Shown here: one piece after another, positions 1 to 12,219 of the stretch
How the letters are laid out: each line of letters begins with the position of its first letter
How positions within the stretch are numbered: position 1 is the first letter of the stretch
Assembly: GCA_013400115.1 (NCBI GenBank)
Contig: VXBP01002543.1
Span: forward strand, 500,098-564,097
Length of the DNA: 64,000 nt
Source of the DNA: Rhinopomastus cyanomelas
Lineage: Eukaryota; Chordata; Aves; Bucerotiformes; Rhinopomastidae
Reading direction: 5' to 3'
Translations under genes and position numbers: made by a program
The notes under the pieces: generated by a model
The model's input: the letters and a program-made list of their open reading frames with translations, nothing else
Databases searched by the model: none
What the model was told of the DNA's origin: nothing

Positions 1-580
1 TGCTGCTGCAGCTGCACGGAGCTTGCTTCAAATTCAGGCTTCGTGTTCTTGATTCTCTTCCTCACCCTTTTCTGAAAGGGAGGCAAATGGTCAGGTAGGT
101 TGATTGTTTCCTGAGTAGGTCCTGCTTGAGGTGAGGAGCAGAGGACTCTGAGCCAAATGAAGGTTTTCAGAAATGAGGCTGATGAAGGAATTCAGTTTGT
201 TTAAATGGAAAATGTTGGTGAACTCTCTGACTATGGAGGCTTGCACTTGGTATTAGCAGTCATCTGGACATCTTTCTGCTTGGCTCTCTGGTAGGTACTT
301 CTTCAGGTCCTGTTGGAAACGCAGCACTGTGATTCAAGGCAGATTTTAAGGGCCACTGGTGTAGTGTGCATGAGGTGGTTGACGTGTTTTAGCGAGTTTG
401 TGTTCTTGCAGGCAGGCACTGAGCAGTTCAGGCAAGATGGGTAAGTAGTGGGTACTTACCCAAGTATGTGGGTGAGTAGCCTGCAGAAGTTGGAGAGGTA
501 GCTCCCATCTGTTGCTTGTGGTCTGAGCGGTTGATCAAACCAGGCAGTGGGCAATCTATGGGTTCTGTGCTGCTAGCCCA

Positions 581-610
581 TGGATGATGGATGGATGGAT
601 GGATGGATGG
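581..610. repeat. GGAT tetranucleotide microsatellite
   Basis: About six near-perfect TGGA/GGAT units lie in a row with one three-base interruption near the start. A short tract like this is an ordinary polymorphic microsatellite. Confidence 0.9.
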
Positions 611-2732
611 GGCTGTGTAGGCGAGAGGAATGTTCTGCAAAGAATTTAGTCTGTATCTTAAACCTGGAATAGTTTAACTGAGGAAAGATGGATTACTGTA
701 ATATTTGTTGGATGAAAACTAATGTTTCTTTAAAACTGGATTCTATTGTTTCAAGTTCTGTTTTTGAACTTCTTGGCTTGGAAAAAAGTTTGAATCCAAA
801 ATTGCTGTCCATGTGCAGCAGGATCTGCAGAAAGATCAACGGATAAGAAGCAGCAATCTAATTGTTTTGTGTTGCACTCATTAAAAGAGCTTTTCATGTG
901 AGACTGAATTTTTTGCCGTTGTTTGTTCCTTTCTAGTTCAAACAGATTCTCCTTTCAGATTCTGCTAAGTCTCCCTGAGAGCATTTGCAGTTTGAAGAAG
1001 ACGAGATGGAACTGAGTTAAGATACCTTGAACTTAAAATTTAATGTTTAAATGTATAGCCCAATGGCTTAGCTGCTGGTGAATGGCTATAGTACAGGAAA
1101 AAAGCCTAAGATGTCTTGCTGGATTTCAGATGTTCTGGTTGAAAAACTCTTCTTTTTCTTTGGGTTTTTTTTTTGACTGATGAAGGGCTGGAGCCTCTGT
1201 GCTTCCCTGCTTCATCGAGTATACACTTGCATTTGTGGCAAAAGATTGTTTTTGAAACAACACTGATTTCTTCTGCAAAACAGAGAATTGGGAAGCTGAG
1301 TTGGGAAAATCTTTTTTTTTTTTTAACTACCCCCCCATCCCTTCCCTCCTTTTTACAAGAAGTTACTTTAAATAGGGAGATCTTCAGCAGGTTGCAACCA
1401 GAATTCTATAATAAGATCTCTGTTCTTCCTACTTTTTCACATGCAAAGTTGTGGCTGTAATTATATGACAGCTGCCCTCTTGGCTGACATGCAGCAGATT
1501 GAACTGGGGATCTCCAGAGCTAAAAGTGTGAGCTGCTACTCTGTGAGCTAAAGCACTATAGCTGGAGGCTGTAATGATCTATATCCTTCGTGACTGAGTG
1601 TAGAAGGGAGCTGCAAAAAGCACTTGCTGAGTTATGGTGCATACAGGGTACTCACTGTGTACGTGGTTACTTCCCGGGTCTGCTGGAAGGTTTCTCTGAG
1701 TGGTTTGTGATAATTGTACAATCTGTTGCCAACTCATGGGTGCTTTAAAGTGACATTCCACTCTGAAGTCTTTCTGCCTTGACTTTGCTATCCTTTTAGT
1801 CAAGCACAGCCGTTTGTTGATGGCTGTGTATGTTGAGCTGACAGTGAGAGACCCTGATGGTGCTGAGGTGGTTTAACTCTAATGCAATATAAATAATTGT
1901 TAATAGTAGGTACTAAGTGCAATATGAATAATTCTGCAGCATCAGTGGTGTTCAGACAAATCTGCCTTTATGCTTTGCCATTACAATACGTTTTTCATAG
2001 ATGGCACCGCGGGAGCTTTGTAGAAGCAAAAAAAGGAGATGCTGGAATTGTTGGAATCTCTCCTGTTTCCGAAGGACCAGGAAAAACCTGAGCAGTGCCA
2101 GAGTGTGTCAGGCTGAGGGAAAATGAGGGGAAGCAGAACCATATGGAGCGTCATGAGTAGTGTCAGCCGTGGGTAGCTTCTGCAACCAGTGTTGTGGGAG
2201 AGGGGGAAGTGTGTTACAAGTTGAGACGTTAATTTTGAACTTTGTGATGTTCTTAGCACCCCCTTCTCCCCACTTCATCCTCACCCCCCCAAAAAAAAAC
2301 CCCAACCCAAAAAGGGATATAGGCATTAGCTAGCTTTAAAATGGGACAAAATACACCTTCCTATCGATTTGCACAGTTTGAAAAATATAGAGAGGAAATG
2401 TTTAAGGGAGACAACTAAACATTAAATACAGTAAAACCTGAGACAGTCCTTGAGATTTAAAACACTAAGCTACTAGTGCCTCATTGTGTCCGAAACTGCC
2501 TTGATACCATATCTGTTACTAAAAATTACTCTCTGCTGTAAATTGAGGTAATTTCCATATCTGCTAGGTCATGTCCTGTTACAAAAGTCTGCCTGTGGTT
2601 GAATTAATGGCCGCCAGTGTGGTTGCATCCCTCACTGCCTTTCTTTGCATGCACATAGTGTTATCATAAATTTGCCTACCGTGTGGCCCACCTCACGTTC
2701 TGTACTGTACCACTCCTGTTGGCCCATTAGTT

Positions 2733-2794
2733 ATGCAAATGCAACCATTGGTAGGGTCATGGCACAAAATACATCAGTGACCTGATACAGGTCA
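2733..2794. promoter_or_regulatory. Candidate enhancer core: POU octamer and everted nuclear-receptor repeat
   Basis: The perfect octamer ATGCAAAT sits at 2733-2740, next to a TTAG/TAAT-like homeobox half-site. Forty bases on, at 2778-2794, is TGACCTGATACAGGTCA, with perfect 7-base arms, which is an everted pair of AGGTCA nuclear-receptor half-sites. The surrounding 200 bases look unlike simple intron sequence: few homopolymers and mixed composition. What is seen is the motifs; that they are bound or conserved is inference. Confidence 0.3.
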
Positions 2795-4835
2795 AAAGCC
2801 CCACCCCTCCAAATACATGAAACAACTCCGGTTACAATGCTCTAGTCCACGGTGTGCTGCCTTGTAAGCCGCAGCATTGGCAGAACTGGGGGGAGGATGT
2901 CACTGGAATGCTGGAGGGAATAAGTCTATGTTACTCCTGAAAGAAGAGTCTTGTGGGGTGGCCCTATCAGGCCATCTTGCCAGTGTTGGGGCTTGATTCT
3001 CTACTGCCTGCTCTGTCACTCCTTACAGAGACAGTGGGATGAGGCTTCCCTCGGGAGCCTCCTTCACAGCCTAATAGACTTCACTGTCAGGAAACATTTC
3101 TTGATTATGCTTTAATCATGGGTATCAGACGCCAGGTCCCTGGGACGACCTTAGCCTGCATCAGTGCATCCCCTTTCTTGCATCTGCTGCCCAGAGCCAG
3201 CCCCCCCTGCCATCTTCTCTGGCATTTATTGCAGACCTGTTTCAGCTACAGGCAGCTGTACCTTGGCTCAGACCCTGCTGTCTTTAGAGCTGCTGTTGGA
3301 GGCTGCTACAGAAGTACAAAGCTGGGAGCCCACATCAAGGGCCTCAATTGCATTCTGAGATGGGCTAGTCTCTTGGAGTAGGTTTTCAGGAATCCAGGCT
3401 GCTGGCAAGCACGCAGATACAAGCTGAAGCAGCATTTGTGCGCGTCTACCTTGGATAGAGCCAAGTCCAAGGAATCTATTACAGCACAGTTATCCCCTGA
3501 CCTAATTACATTCCTGTCAAACCCAGGAGTGTGGGTAAGACTCCAGCATATTCCTGCAATCAGTTTGAAGCAGGGCTCTTGATTTATTTTGCATGGCAAA
3601 GTTTATGCCGTGTTGAAGCAGCTAGCAAGAGCAATCCAGCCAAGCTGTTTGTCCGCAAAGGTGTGAAAATACTGACCGTGAGGCTCTGCAGGGGAGACTG
3701 TGCACAGTGTGTCCAGTTTGGGGAAAGAGTCTGCCTTGCTGTCTTATTTAGGGGTTGCTCTCCCCCGTAGCTGATGGCAGTTACTGACAGGTTGCAGGGA
3801 CTGGCTGTGAGATGACGGATGGGTTTGCTGGGGAGAAGGGCATGCACCCACCATGTCTCAGCCCTGGTATGCAGTGTAGTCTCATTGCACTAAAAGATTT
3901 TTCCCTCTGGCACATGTGGACTTCACATAAGCATTTGCTGTCTTCCAGATTTCTTCTGTTGCCACTTCCTGAACCTCCTCAGTTTTCCAAGAAGGATGAG
4001 TAGAGCAGGTTTCAGTGCTGCAGAGGTGAAATATGTCTTTGACTTGTATCAGATCATTAAGAAATCAGTGCTGTTTCTGGTCTGTTCCTAGTATGGTCAG
4101 ACATTTTGCTTACTCTTATCTGCTTGTGTGATATCAGTAGACCTCATTATGTGATGTCTTTTTAAAGAATGATTGTAATTATTCCAGAACCAGAGGGTGT
4201 ATGAACTGTTCAGATAATGACCTGTTAAACTGTTCACAAATGAAATGGTTGTGACACCAGAGATCTGAAGTAGCTTCCTTACTGTTTCTCCTGAATCCCT
4301 TTTCTGCATGCCGGGTGGATGCTTCTAAATCCCCACCAAGCCTCTGTGTCATACAGTTCATGTCTTGACTCCCTTCTGCTCTTAATTGCTCCACAAGGAG
4401 CTTTTTCTGTGCTGCCCCCACACAGTTCCTGCTCCTCGCCTACTGTGGATTCTCATCTTCCCCTTTGCTCCTCAGAGGTCCTTGACCACCTGTCATCAAT
4501 GCTTTACCATCACTGATGCTTCTGCATAGGTCTGCCTTTTCCTTGCTCTACTGCCTTCTTCACAAGGGAGACCTTTTTTGCTCTTCCCCATTCCCATGGG
4601 AGAAAGAAAACTTAAGTCTCATCCAGAGGTGCATAAAACACGGCCACACTGTCACAGATTTCGGCTTTATGTGCTTTTTGGCTTGGGTCATCTCTTTCCA
4701 GTTAGCCATGCATGAAGTATCCCTCTTATCTTTGTTTTCATGGGGTTTGCATGCAGTGTCTTGCTCTCCTGGGGCTAAGTGCCGTGCCTGTTGAATCCGA
4801 GGGTGTAGTTTTACAAGTGTTGTTCTCAGCAGTCC

Positions 4836-4850
4836 CTGCTGCTGCTGCTG
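4836..4850. repeat. Short CTG triplet run
   Basis: Five CTG units in a row, followed by an imperfect CTC/CTG continuation. It is in no recognisable coding frame. Confidence 0.85.
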
Positions 4851-7800
4851 CTCCTGAGCTGCTTGTTCAGCTGTGCCAGCGCAGCTGAACGTGCTGCTGC
4901 ACTCTGAACTGAATCAGGGAATTGATCTGGATTACAGTAGCCAGGGTGGAGAGGAAAGCTGCTTAACCCAGCGATTTGCCCAAAGAAATACCTGAGGAAC
5001 TTCAGTTTAAGGGCACTGTGATATGATAGTCCTTTGGCTAACAACCCCTTGGTATAGAAATACCTTGTTTAAATGTAGAGTTGCTGCCTCCCACCCTTCA
5101 GACTCTCCTCCCAAACCAGTAATGCCAGCAGCCACCTGCTTCAGGCTCACAGCAGCTGCTACAGGTTAAGCTGTGCTGTGCATTCCACTCTGGAGAGTGT
5201 GAGCCACACCACCATTGGGAAGGGTCAGGTATCCCCTGGAGTAAAAAGGAACATATGTCAAAAGCAACGTTGTGCTACATCTCAGACTTAGAGAAAATCT
5301 TCTTGCTTATTGTTAATTGCTGGTCTGGTTTTACCCTGAGCGTTATTAATGTTCCAGGACATTGCCATGTCATTAAGTTTCTGGGAGATGCAGCATACCT
5401 CCCGATGCTGGCTTTAAACTCTGAAAACGCCTGCCCCTGCTCCACGGGACGTGTTTAACCTGCCCCATCCCTCCAGAACTGCTTGAGCAGAGCCCTGTCT
5501 GATGACTCCACTCCTGCTCTTCCACTTGGGTTTCACGCACCCTTCCCTGCTTTATCCATTTGTGTGCTCCCAACTTCATGCTGTCCTGGGTTTAATTTTT
5601 GTTTAAGATCTTCGTTCCTTTAATGACAGCGGGAACCGAAGGCTGTGCTCTGTGGGGGCTGTGGTGCGCGGCTATGCTCGAGGTAATGAGACTTGATGAA
5701 AACCTCTTGTTACTGTGGCAAGATTTCTTCCTTCTCTGTGTTTAAGAAAAGGGGAGGGGGGATGGAAAGAAAAAGTGTCAGACCCTGCTGGGTATGTTAA
5801 TATATTTTTAATGGTTTGCATGTGACTAGCTGGAGACTTATTTGTCCAGCCTGTGAGAGAAGTGAAGCAGCCTGTTATTCTTGTGCACCTTTGGCTGAGC
5901 TTAGCCAGAAGTTGAAATGGGAGAGAGGGAGGGTTGGGTGACAGCGTCGCAGAAATCCTAATGATACAAATGAAATCTGCCAGAGATGGAGGGGGATTGG
6001 CAGGGAGAGGAAGTGAAGATTTGATCCCAGATACCTCCTCCCCAAATCTTCCTCTTTTTCTGGAATATTCCACTGTCTGTGATCAAGAAAGCTGCTGTCT
6101 CAGACTGTGGTATTTCTGCCAGTGGTGAGGGAAGATATTTTTCTGGAATAATTGCCATATTTCTGATGAGAAACAAAAGGGTTTACACCGTGGTGGTGAG
6201 CTGGGGAGGGGATGGAGCTGGCAAGTTGCAACGGGAGACGCGGGTCAGAGGGTACGGGGCATTTTCCCTTCCAGTTTTAACGTGCTAGTTAAAAACTGCA
6301 GGCAGGATGAGGCTGCTGGTCTGAACTGGCTCCCCGAGGCAACGGGGATATTTGCTGCTTTCCAGTTGGAAATGCATACAGAGCGCTGCGGGGCTGGGGG
6401 CAGCCAGGCTGGGGCAGCTCTGGATCTTGGGGGTCAGCAGCCTTGTGGCTGGGGCTGCAGTGCAGGTCGGTAGGTCGGAAGAGAGGTGCACTTGATAGAG
6501 CCACAAGGAAGAACCTATATAAGGAGAGTGGGAGCTGCTGGCAAACAACTAATGGGGCATAACCCTGGTCAAAGGTGGGGGAGCAAGCAGTGGAGAAGTC
6601 CTGACGCTGGTGTATACTGGTTAGGTAGAGCAGCTAGGAGAGGATGGCCCTGGTGACACACTTGACAGGTTGGCTGGAAGGGGTTATGGTATGAACAGGT
6701 CTGAGGGGCTGAGCCCACCTCCAGCCAACTCCCGGCAGAGGAGGGTTGAGGAGCAGTGATATATCTCTTCAGTCATTTCACTCTCACTCTTACAAAATCC
6801 CTATCAAGGACAGTGTAACCCTGGGGCAGAAAGGACCAAAATCATGTAGACACTAAAACATTTTCCCTAGTGCCAGCAACTTGTTGTTCCTCAGGAAACA
6901 GCTATTGTGCCGGCTCTGTATTTCCTCTGTGTTTAGCAGTGAGCTCAGCTCTCTGTCTGCTCACAGGTCTGTCCACCCATGTTGAGGCCACATGGTTTGG
7001 AGGGGTTCTCCCCAAAGTGAGGAAGCCGACACATGTGAAGCACCTTCTTGTCAAGGCCACAAAGGCATGCCTGCATCTCTTGAGGCAGGTGCATGGCTGG
7101 GGTCACTGTTGGGAAGGCGCTGGGAAGTCATTTTCTTGAGTCCCTGCCCGGTTCTGGAGTAGCGTGTGTGAGACTTGCCAGCAGCCTTCGTCTGGCTTCT
7201 TGTTTCTGTCAAGTGACTGTGGTGCTGGAAAACGTCCTGCTGTGGATGAGTGCTCTTTCTTGGTGGCAACATCTTGGTGTTCCTGAGGCAGCATCCCAGA
7301 AGGGTCAAAGCTGTATTTTTTCTGAAAATTAAAAGTTTTGAGTATTTAATTTTGGAGCTGAGGACCAGTGCTAGGCTGGCAACTCTGGGGACTTCCTTTG
7401 TAGCCTGCCCCTGCCAGCATACCAGATTGCTGACTTCCAGCCAAACTGTCCCCTCTGATTTTTAAGCAGCACAAAAACAGTTTGTGGGAGATTCTCTGAG
7501 GATACTGTGAGGGTCTTTTTGCATTACAGAAGACTGGAAACACATATGGTGAGTTAGCGATATCTATCTGAAAGGGCGACAACTTGCTAGCCTGTACTGA
7601 CCCGGTTGCTTGGCTGATCTGACCATACCCTACTGTAGATTTAAATTAACTTTCAGCTGATTTAGTAAAAACTGGTTTAGTAGTGAAGCTGGCAAATCAG
7701 GGACACATTTGTGTTGTGTATAAATCTGTCCACACAGGGCTCTAATGCCATTTTATCCACCCGCTTAAAGTGCTTCAGCTGGCCTCCTGTGTCTCCCTGT

Positions 7801-9820
7801 GCGGGCAAGCTCCAGTTTTCATTGAGTGTCCACTGCTTTCTTCACCCGTTTTTCCAGCTGGGCTGAGGTTGCTGACGGCACCATGACTTATCCAAGAGCA
7901 TGAGTGAATGCACATTGGCACAAAATCAAAACCAGAGACCCACCAGGCTCCCAGTCCCTGTAAATTCTGGGTTGTTGAAGCCCTACTTGGCTTGAGTGGC
8001 CAACAATAACAGTCAGCTAATACAGTCATATAGTATTATTTTTACTTGGGCGTCTTCTACCGATAGCATGCTTAGGAAACTATTGGAAGGCTTTTGTGTC
8101 TCCTTAAGCGTGCTTTCTAATGTCCAGATTAGTTTTAAAGATGACCCAAAGGGAATGTGTGTTTTACGCTGGACTTGTACCAATTTATCTCCCCCTAACC
8201 CCCTGCAATGATGAATTTAAAAAATGGTGCTGTCACCAGGCCTGATATATCTAGGGCTACGATAAACAGCAATGTGCGCTCTGTGTTTAAATTCTTTTTT
8301 CTTTTTGGGGTCGTGGAGAACTGCTGCTGAGGTATAATGGATGTTTCTGTTAGCTCTAATGCTTTAATTGTAGGTAAGAGGGTTTTGAGACTACTGGCTT
8401 TCCTCAGCTTAGAACAACTGAATAAATAACAGGTTTTGGTATAGACAGTAGCAAAGGCAGCTGAAGACCAATCGGTATTTGACATGAGCTGAGTAGAATC
8501 CCATTCCCTTTTAACATCACAGCTTTCAGTTTCTTGCTGTTTAGGACCATAGTTTTCTTGGTCTGCTAGTTGTTGTAGTCTTTCAGCCTAGAAAAAACTT
8601 TCATTACTAAATGGGGAAGATAGGAGGTTAAGGAATCCGCCAGAATTCTTGTCTTGATGTTCTTTATCTAGTTCATATAAAAAAAATGAAGATCCCCAAA
8701 CTAAAACAAAAAACCAAACAACCAAGTCACATGAGTTAATCTATTTTTAATTTTAAAGAGTATTTTAACGTCATCTCCAGCAATCTCATGCCACAAGCCA
8801 CTTGCTGTACTGTACTCTCTGCTAGGATGTATTGTCATAGCACAAGGCTGTACAACGTGTTTCTTGCTTTCTAATTGTTTACTGGGGCAGCACTGAAGAC
8901 ACTGTTTTGATTTCATAAAAGGAAGCCCTTGGGGAGGGTCTCAGAAGACCATGGAGCATCTTGCTGATGTTGTGTGCAGGTAAAAAGTAAGCATGTTATT
9001 TCTGGCAAAAGTAGGGAGTCTCTCGACCACAGTGTTTAATTCTGTTGACCAGGAAGGGGAACACACAATGCTGGGGGAAGGCAGGTGGCATGAGTGCCCA
9101 CTGGAGTTGAAGGAGGGTGTTCCAGTGAAGTGGCAGTGAGGTTTATTCATTAATTTAATAATCTTGCATCCCAGCATGCCCCCCATGCCTCTTCTCTCAC
9201 TCATGTTAGCCCTTCCCTCTCCTTGGGAATCTGCAGTCCCGTGGCAGGAGTAGGAAATCGCAGCCTGTGAACTGTACCCAGCAGCAGCTCCTGGTGGTTG
9301 TGGCTGCTGCTAAATCAGCCAGCTGAGCACCTGCTGTCTCCTGGCTAAGGGACTGGAGCAGACAGCTATTTATTGTTAAAGTGACATTGTCAAAATAAAA
9401 ACCGTGTTTTAAACAGGCTCTTCTTCACATTCCTGAATGATACACTGGACTATTAAACTAAATGGAATTTAAGAAATTGCACTGGTCTCCCCTTTGTAGC
9501 CAGAGGGGATGGCCTCGAGCATCAGGTATGAATTACCTACGCGCCCTGCAACCACAGCTTGGAATCCCAGCAGGCTTGACTTAGCCCTGTGTGCTGAGGT
9601 CGATAAATTGACTTCCATGCAGCTTATTATGTGGGGCTCTTTCCAGATGTGACCTTATTAAAACCCAGAGTCCTCTCTGGACATTAGCAGTCCTGTGGCT
9701 GTTTCCCTAAGTGTAGTGCAGGGTGTTGCTGCAGTGTCCTTGACAAAAAAATGTCTTCCTTTCCCAAAATTCATGCTGAGATGGACACAGGCCAGTCACT
9801 CACTAAGCTTCAGACATAGA

Positions 9821-10454
9821 CTCATAGAATCATTAGGGATTGGAAGGGACCCCAAAAGATCATCTAGTCCAATCCTTCTGCCACAGCAGGATCACTTCAC
9901 TGGAGAAGTTATGGAATCAGAATCACTCGGGGTTGGAAGAGACCACCAGTTCCAACCTCCTCACCAGGCTGGGACACCCCACCCTAGACCAGGCTGGCCA
10001 GAGCCCCATCCAGCTTGGCCTTAAACACCTCCAGGGATGGGGCCCCAACCACCTCCCTGGGCAACTCATTCCAGGCCCTCACCACTCTCACGGTGAAGAA
10101 CTTCTTCCTCACATCCAGTCTAAATCTACCCATCTCCAGCTTTGCTTCATTCCCTCTAGTCCTGTCACTACCTGCCATCCTAAATAGTCCCTCCCCAGCC
10201 TTTTTGTAGGCCCCTCTCAGATACTGGAAGGCTACAATAAGGTCACCTGGGAGCCGCCTCTTCTCCAGACTGAACAGCCCCAACTCTCTCAGTCTGTCCT
10301 CACAGGAGAGGTGCTCCAGCCCTCTGACCATCCTCGTGGCCCTCCTCTGCACTCGCTCCAGCATGTCCACATCCCTCTTGTAATAAGGGCTCCAGAACTG
10401 GATGCAGTACTCCAGGTGGGGTCTCGCCAGAGCGGCGTAGAGGGGGAGAATTGT
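9821..10454 (-). mobile_element. CR1 LINE, 5'-truncated, minus strand
   Basis: This is the 3' end of a CR1 non-LTR retrotransposon, the dominant LINE of birds. Read on the minus strand it runs from inside ORF2 through the stop codon and 3' untranslated region to a tail whose complement starts CTCATAGAATCATTAGGG. It is truncated on its 5' side at about 10454, where ORF2 similarity stops abruptly, as is usual for CR1 copies made by incomplete reverse transcription. The tail is odd: a first 3' end (9821-9911) is followed by a second CR1-like 3' end starting near 9912 with GGAATCAGAATCAC. The same doubled structure occurs at 38590. The frame is undamaged, so this is probably among the youngest copies in the window. 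Confidence 0.95.
9984..10454 (-). pseudogene. CR1 ORF2 C-terminal fragment, still open
   Basis: About 156 residues of the CR1 ORF2 C-terminus, downstream of the reverse-transcriptase catalytic core, read without a stop to the natural terminator. Recognisable family blocks are LPLYAALARPHLEY, LERVQRRATRMVRGLEH, LRELGLFSLEKRRLPGDLI, GRFRLDVRKKFF and WNELPREVV. The endonuclease and the catalytic part of the reverse transcriptase are absent, so the fragment cannot be a functional enzyme. The open frame extends upstream to a methionine at 10505, but those 17 residues are flanking host DNA. Confidence 0.93.
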
Positions 10455-11487
10455 ATCACTGCAGGAGTGTTCCTGAGTGAACAGATTCTTCTTGAGTGGC
10501 ATCAAAAGTAGGTATCAGTCTCGTGCCAGTGTAAGGGCTAAGGAAGGTTCTTCCCTGAGTGACTGTTTGCATACTGTGCTTGACTACTGGTGAGATTCCT
10601 GGTTTTTATTTAAAAAAGAAAGAAAAAAGTCTCAGCTCTATCTAGGCAGCTGTTGTATCATTTCATAACCTCAGACTGTTTCCTTCCCCTCCTCCTGACC
10701 TATCAGCTCTTTTTTGTAGTGCCCTCAGAGCCACCGCCTTCTCTGTCTCCTCTTGAACTTCCTACCCCTGTTCTTCGTATGCTTGGCCACAAGTCAACAT
10801 TGAGATGCCTGTGTGCTCAGAAGGGAGTTTAAAACTGCTATGAGATACCTAGTATGTGAAGAGAAGACTGACTTGCCACAGACATGCAGGAAGAAAGGGA
10901 GTGACCCAGTGCCCTAGGCTGAGACTGGAGCTAGCGCCTGCTCTTGTCTCCCCTGCTTCCCAGCCTCCTGAGAAAGCTGCCAGTGTCATATTGCAGCTTC
11001 TGCTTATTTTCCAACATTTTTTTTCCTGGCCCTCTTTATCATTGCCCAGAGCATCTTAGGTGGCACACAAGTAGGGAACAGGGCTTTGTACCTAGCACTG
11101 GTTCTTTTATCAGGAGGGAATGAAGAGCCGTGTGGTTAGGGCACTGTCCCTGGCTTTGGTTCCCTGTTTCACTGGCTGAAAAATGGGGCTGTTGCAGCCC
11201 ACAAGACTGGAGAGTGAACCTGCTTGTACAGGCTGTGAAGTGCTTGACAGTGGGAGAGGGGAAGTCTGTGGATCAACAGCTGCAGAGCTGCCCCTGCTCT
11301 GTGGTAGCAAAGTGGAATTGGCACCTTGGGCTTCGCTGGGAGACAGGGCGAGAGCTAATAAAAGATCAGTTTCTAATCTTCTGTTTCGGGGGGAAAGCCG
11401 AGCAGCAGCAGCAGTGCTGGAGCCGCAGATCTACAGATTGCTGTGGCTTGGCTTAGTCTCGTTTCACATTATAATGATTTTCTGCGA

Positions 11488-11511
11488 GCGTGCGTGTGTG
11501 CGCGCGCGCGC
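11488..11511. repeat. Alternating purine-pyrimidine (GC/GT) tract, Z-DNA-prone
   Basis: Twenty-four bases alternate purine and pyrimidine without a break, mixing GT and ending in a pure GC run. Such tracts are the classic substrate for left-handed Z-DNA under negative supercoiling. Confidence 0.85.
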
Positions 11512-12198
11512 TAATGAAGGCTTTGGTTCAGTACAAGCTGTTATTACTGGACCATGGTTTCTTGGTCTTATTCACAAGCAAGTGAATTTTCCTGGTGTCC
11601 TGCCCCTCTGTACACACATGCGTGCACATGTATGTGCACTTGGGGATCTTTCAGGATGGAAAGAGCAGTGGAAATGTAAAATACTATAATTATGTGCGGC
11701 ATTCATTTCTATTTTTGCTCTGCAGTCAGCTTGGCAAGTGGAACTCTGCGTCTGGGCAGTCTCATCTGATCTGATCTATTTGTCTGCTTTTTTGCATTGT
11801 GGTTTACAGCCCTGCAATTGAAACCTTCAAGATTACTTAAAGATGGAATGAGAGTGTGCTTCCATTGAGCTTAGCAAAGGCCATTTCTTCCAGTGCAAAA
11901 TAATGGCCCTAAATGACTTGACAGTGCTCCTTTTAAGTCCACCACTTGGTTCCTGAGGGGGCGGGGGCGAGGAGGTAATGTATAGGTCTTACAGGAATAA
12001 AGCCGGTGTTTTGTGCTCCCCTGCGGCTCTGCAGCAGTAGCTCACTGACTGACCCTATTAGCAGAGTCGTGCTGTCATCATGGGTGAGACCAGTGTGCAC
12101 ATGCGGAACTGAACTAAACAAATAGCATGAAGTTAGGGGATGTGGAGGAGCTATGGCAGTGACTGCCAAATGGAGGGGAAAAAAAGGCTGGTGGGATA

Positions 12199-12219
12199 TA
12201 TAAGGGATATTCCCTTATA
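12199..12219. repeat. Perfect inverted repeat with TATA-like arms
   Basis: Arms TATAAGGGA and TCCCTTATA are exact reverse complements separated by TAT. It may be chance; a protein-binding palindrome is possible. Confidence 0.6.

Larger units (their letters stand above)
1..9820. other. Unique non-coding DNA, no gene recognised
   Basis: I find no protein domain, RNA gene or transposon here. The open frames are short, without recognisable domains, and often overlap on opposite strands. The plus strand is rich in T and G, as is common for introns read on that strand, but this is weak evidence. The stretch holds a GGAT microsatellite near 581-610, a short CTG run near 4836-4850, a conserved-looking block with POU and nuclear-receptor motifs near 2590-2830, and another conserved-looking block near 9240-9720. 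It may be intergenic or intronic; nothing in the sequence decides this. Confidence 0.7.

Noticed and set aside
6516..6524. TATATAAGG as a TATA box
   Set aside because: No GC-rich promoter context, no exon or donor nearby; TATA-like strings are frequent by chance.
11183..11689. 168-codon plus-strand frame
   Set aside because: It runs through the GC/GT repeat, coding for alternating R-A and V-C residues, and shows no domain.
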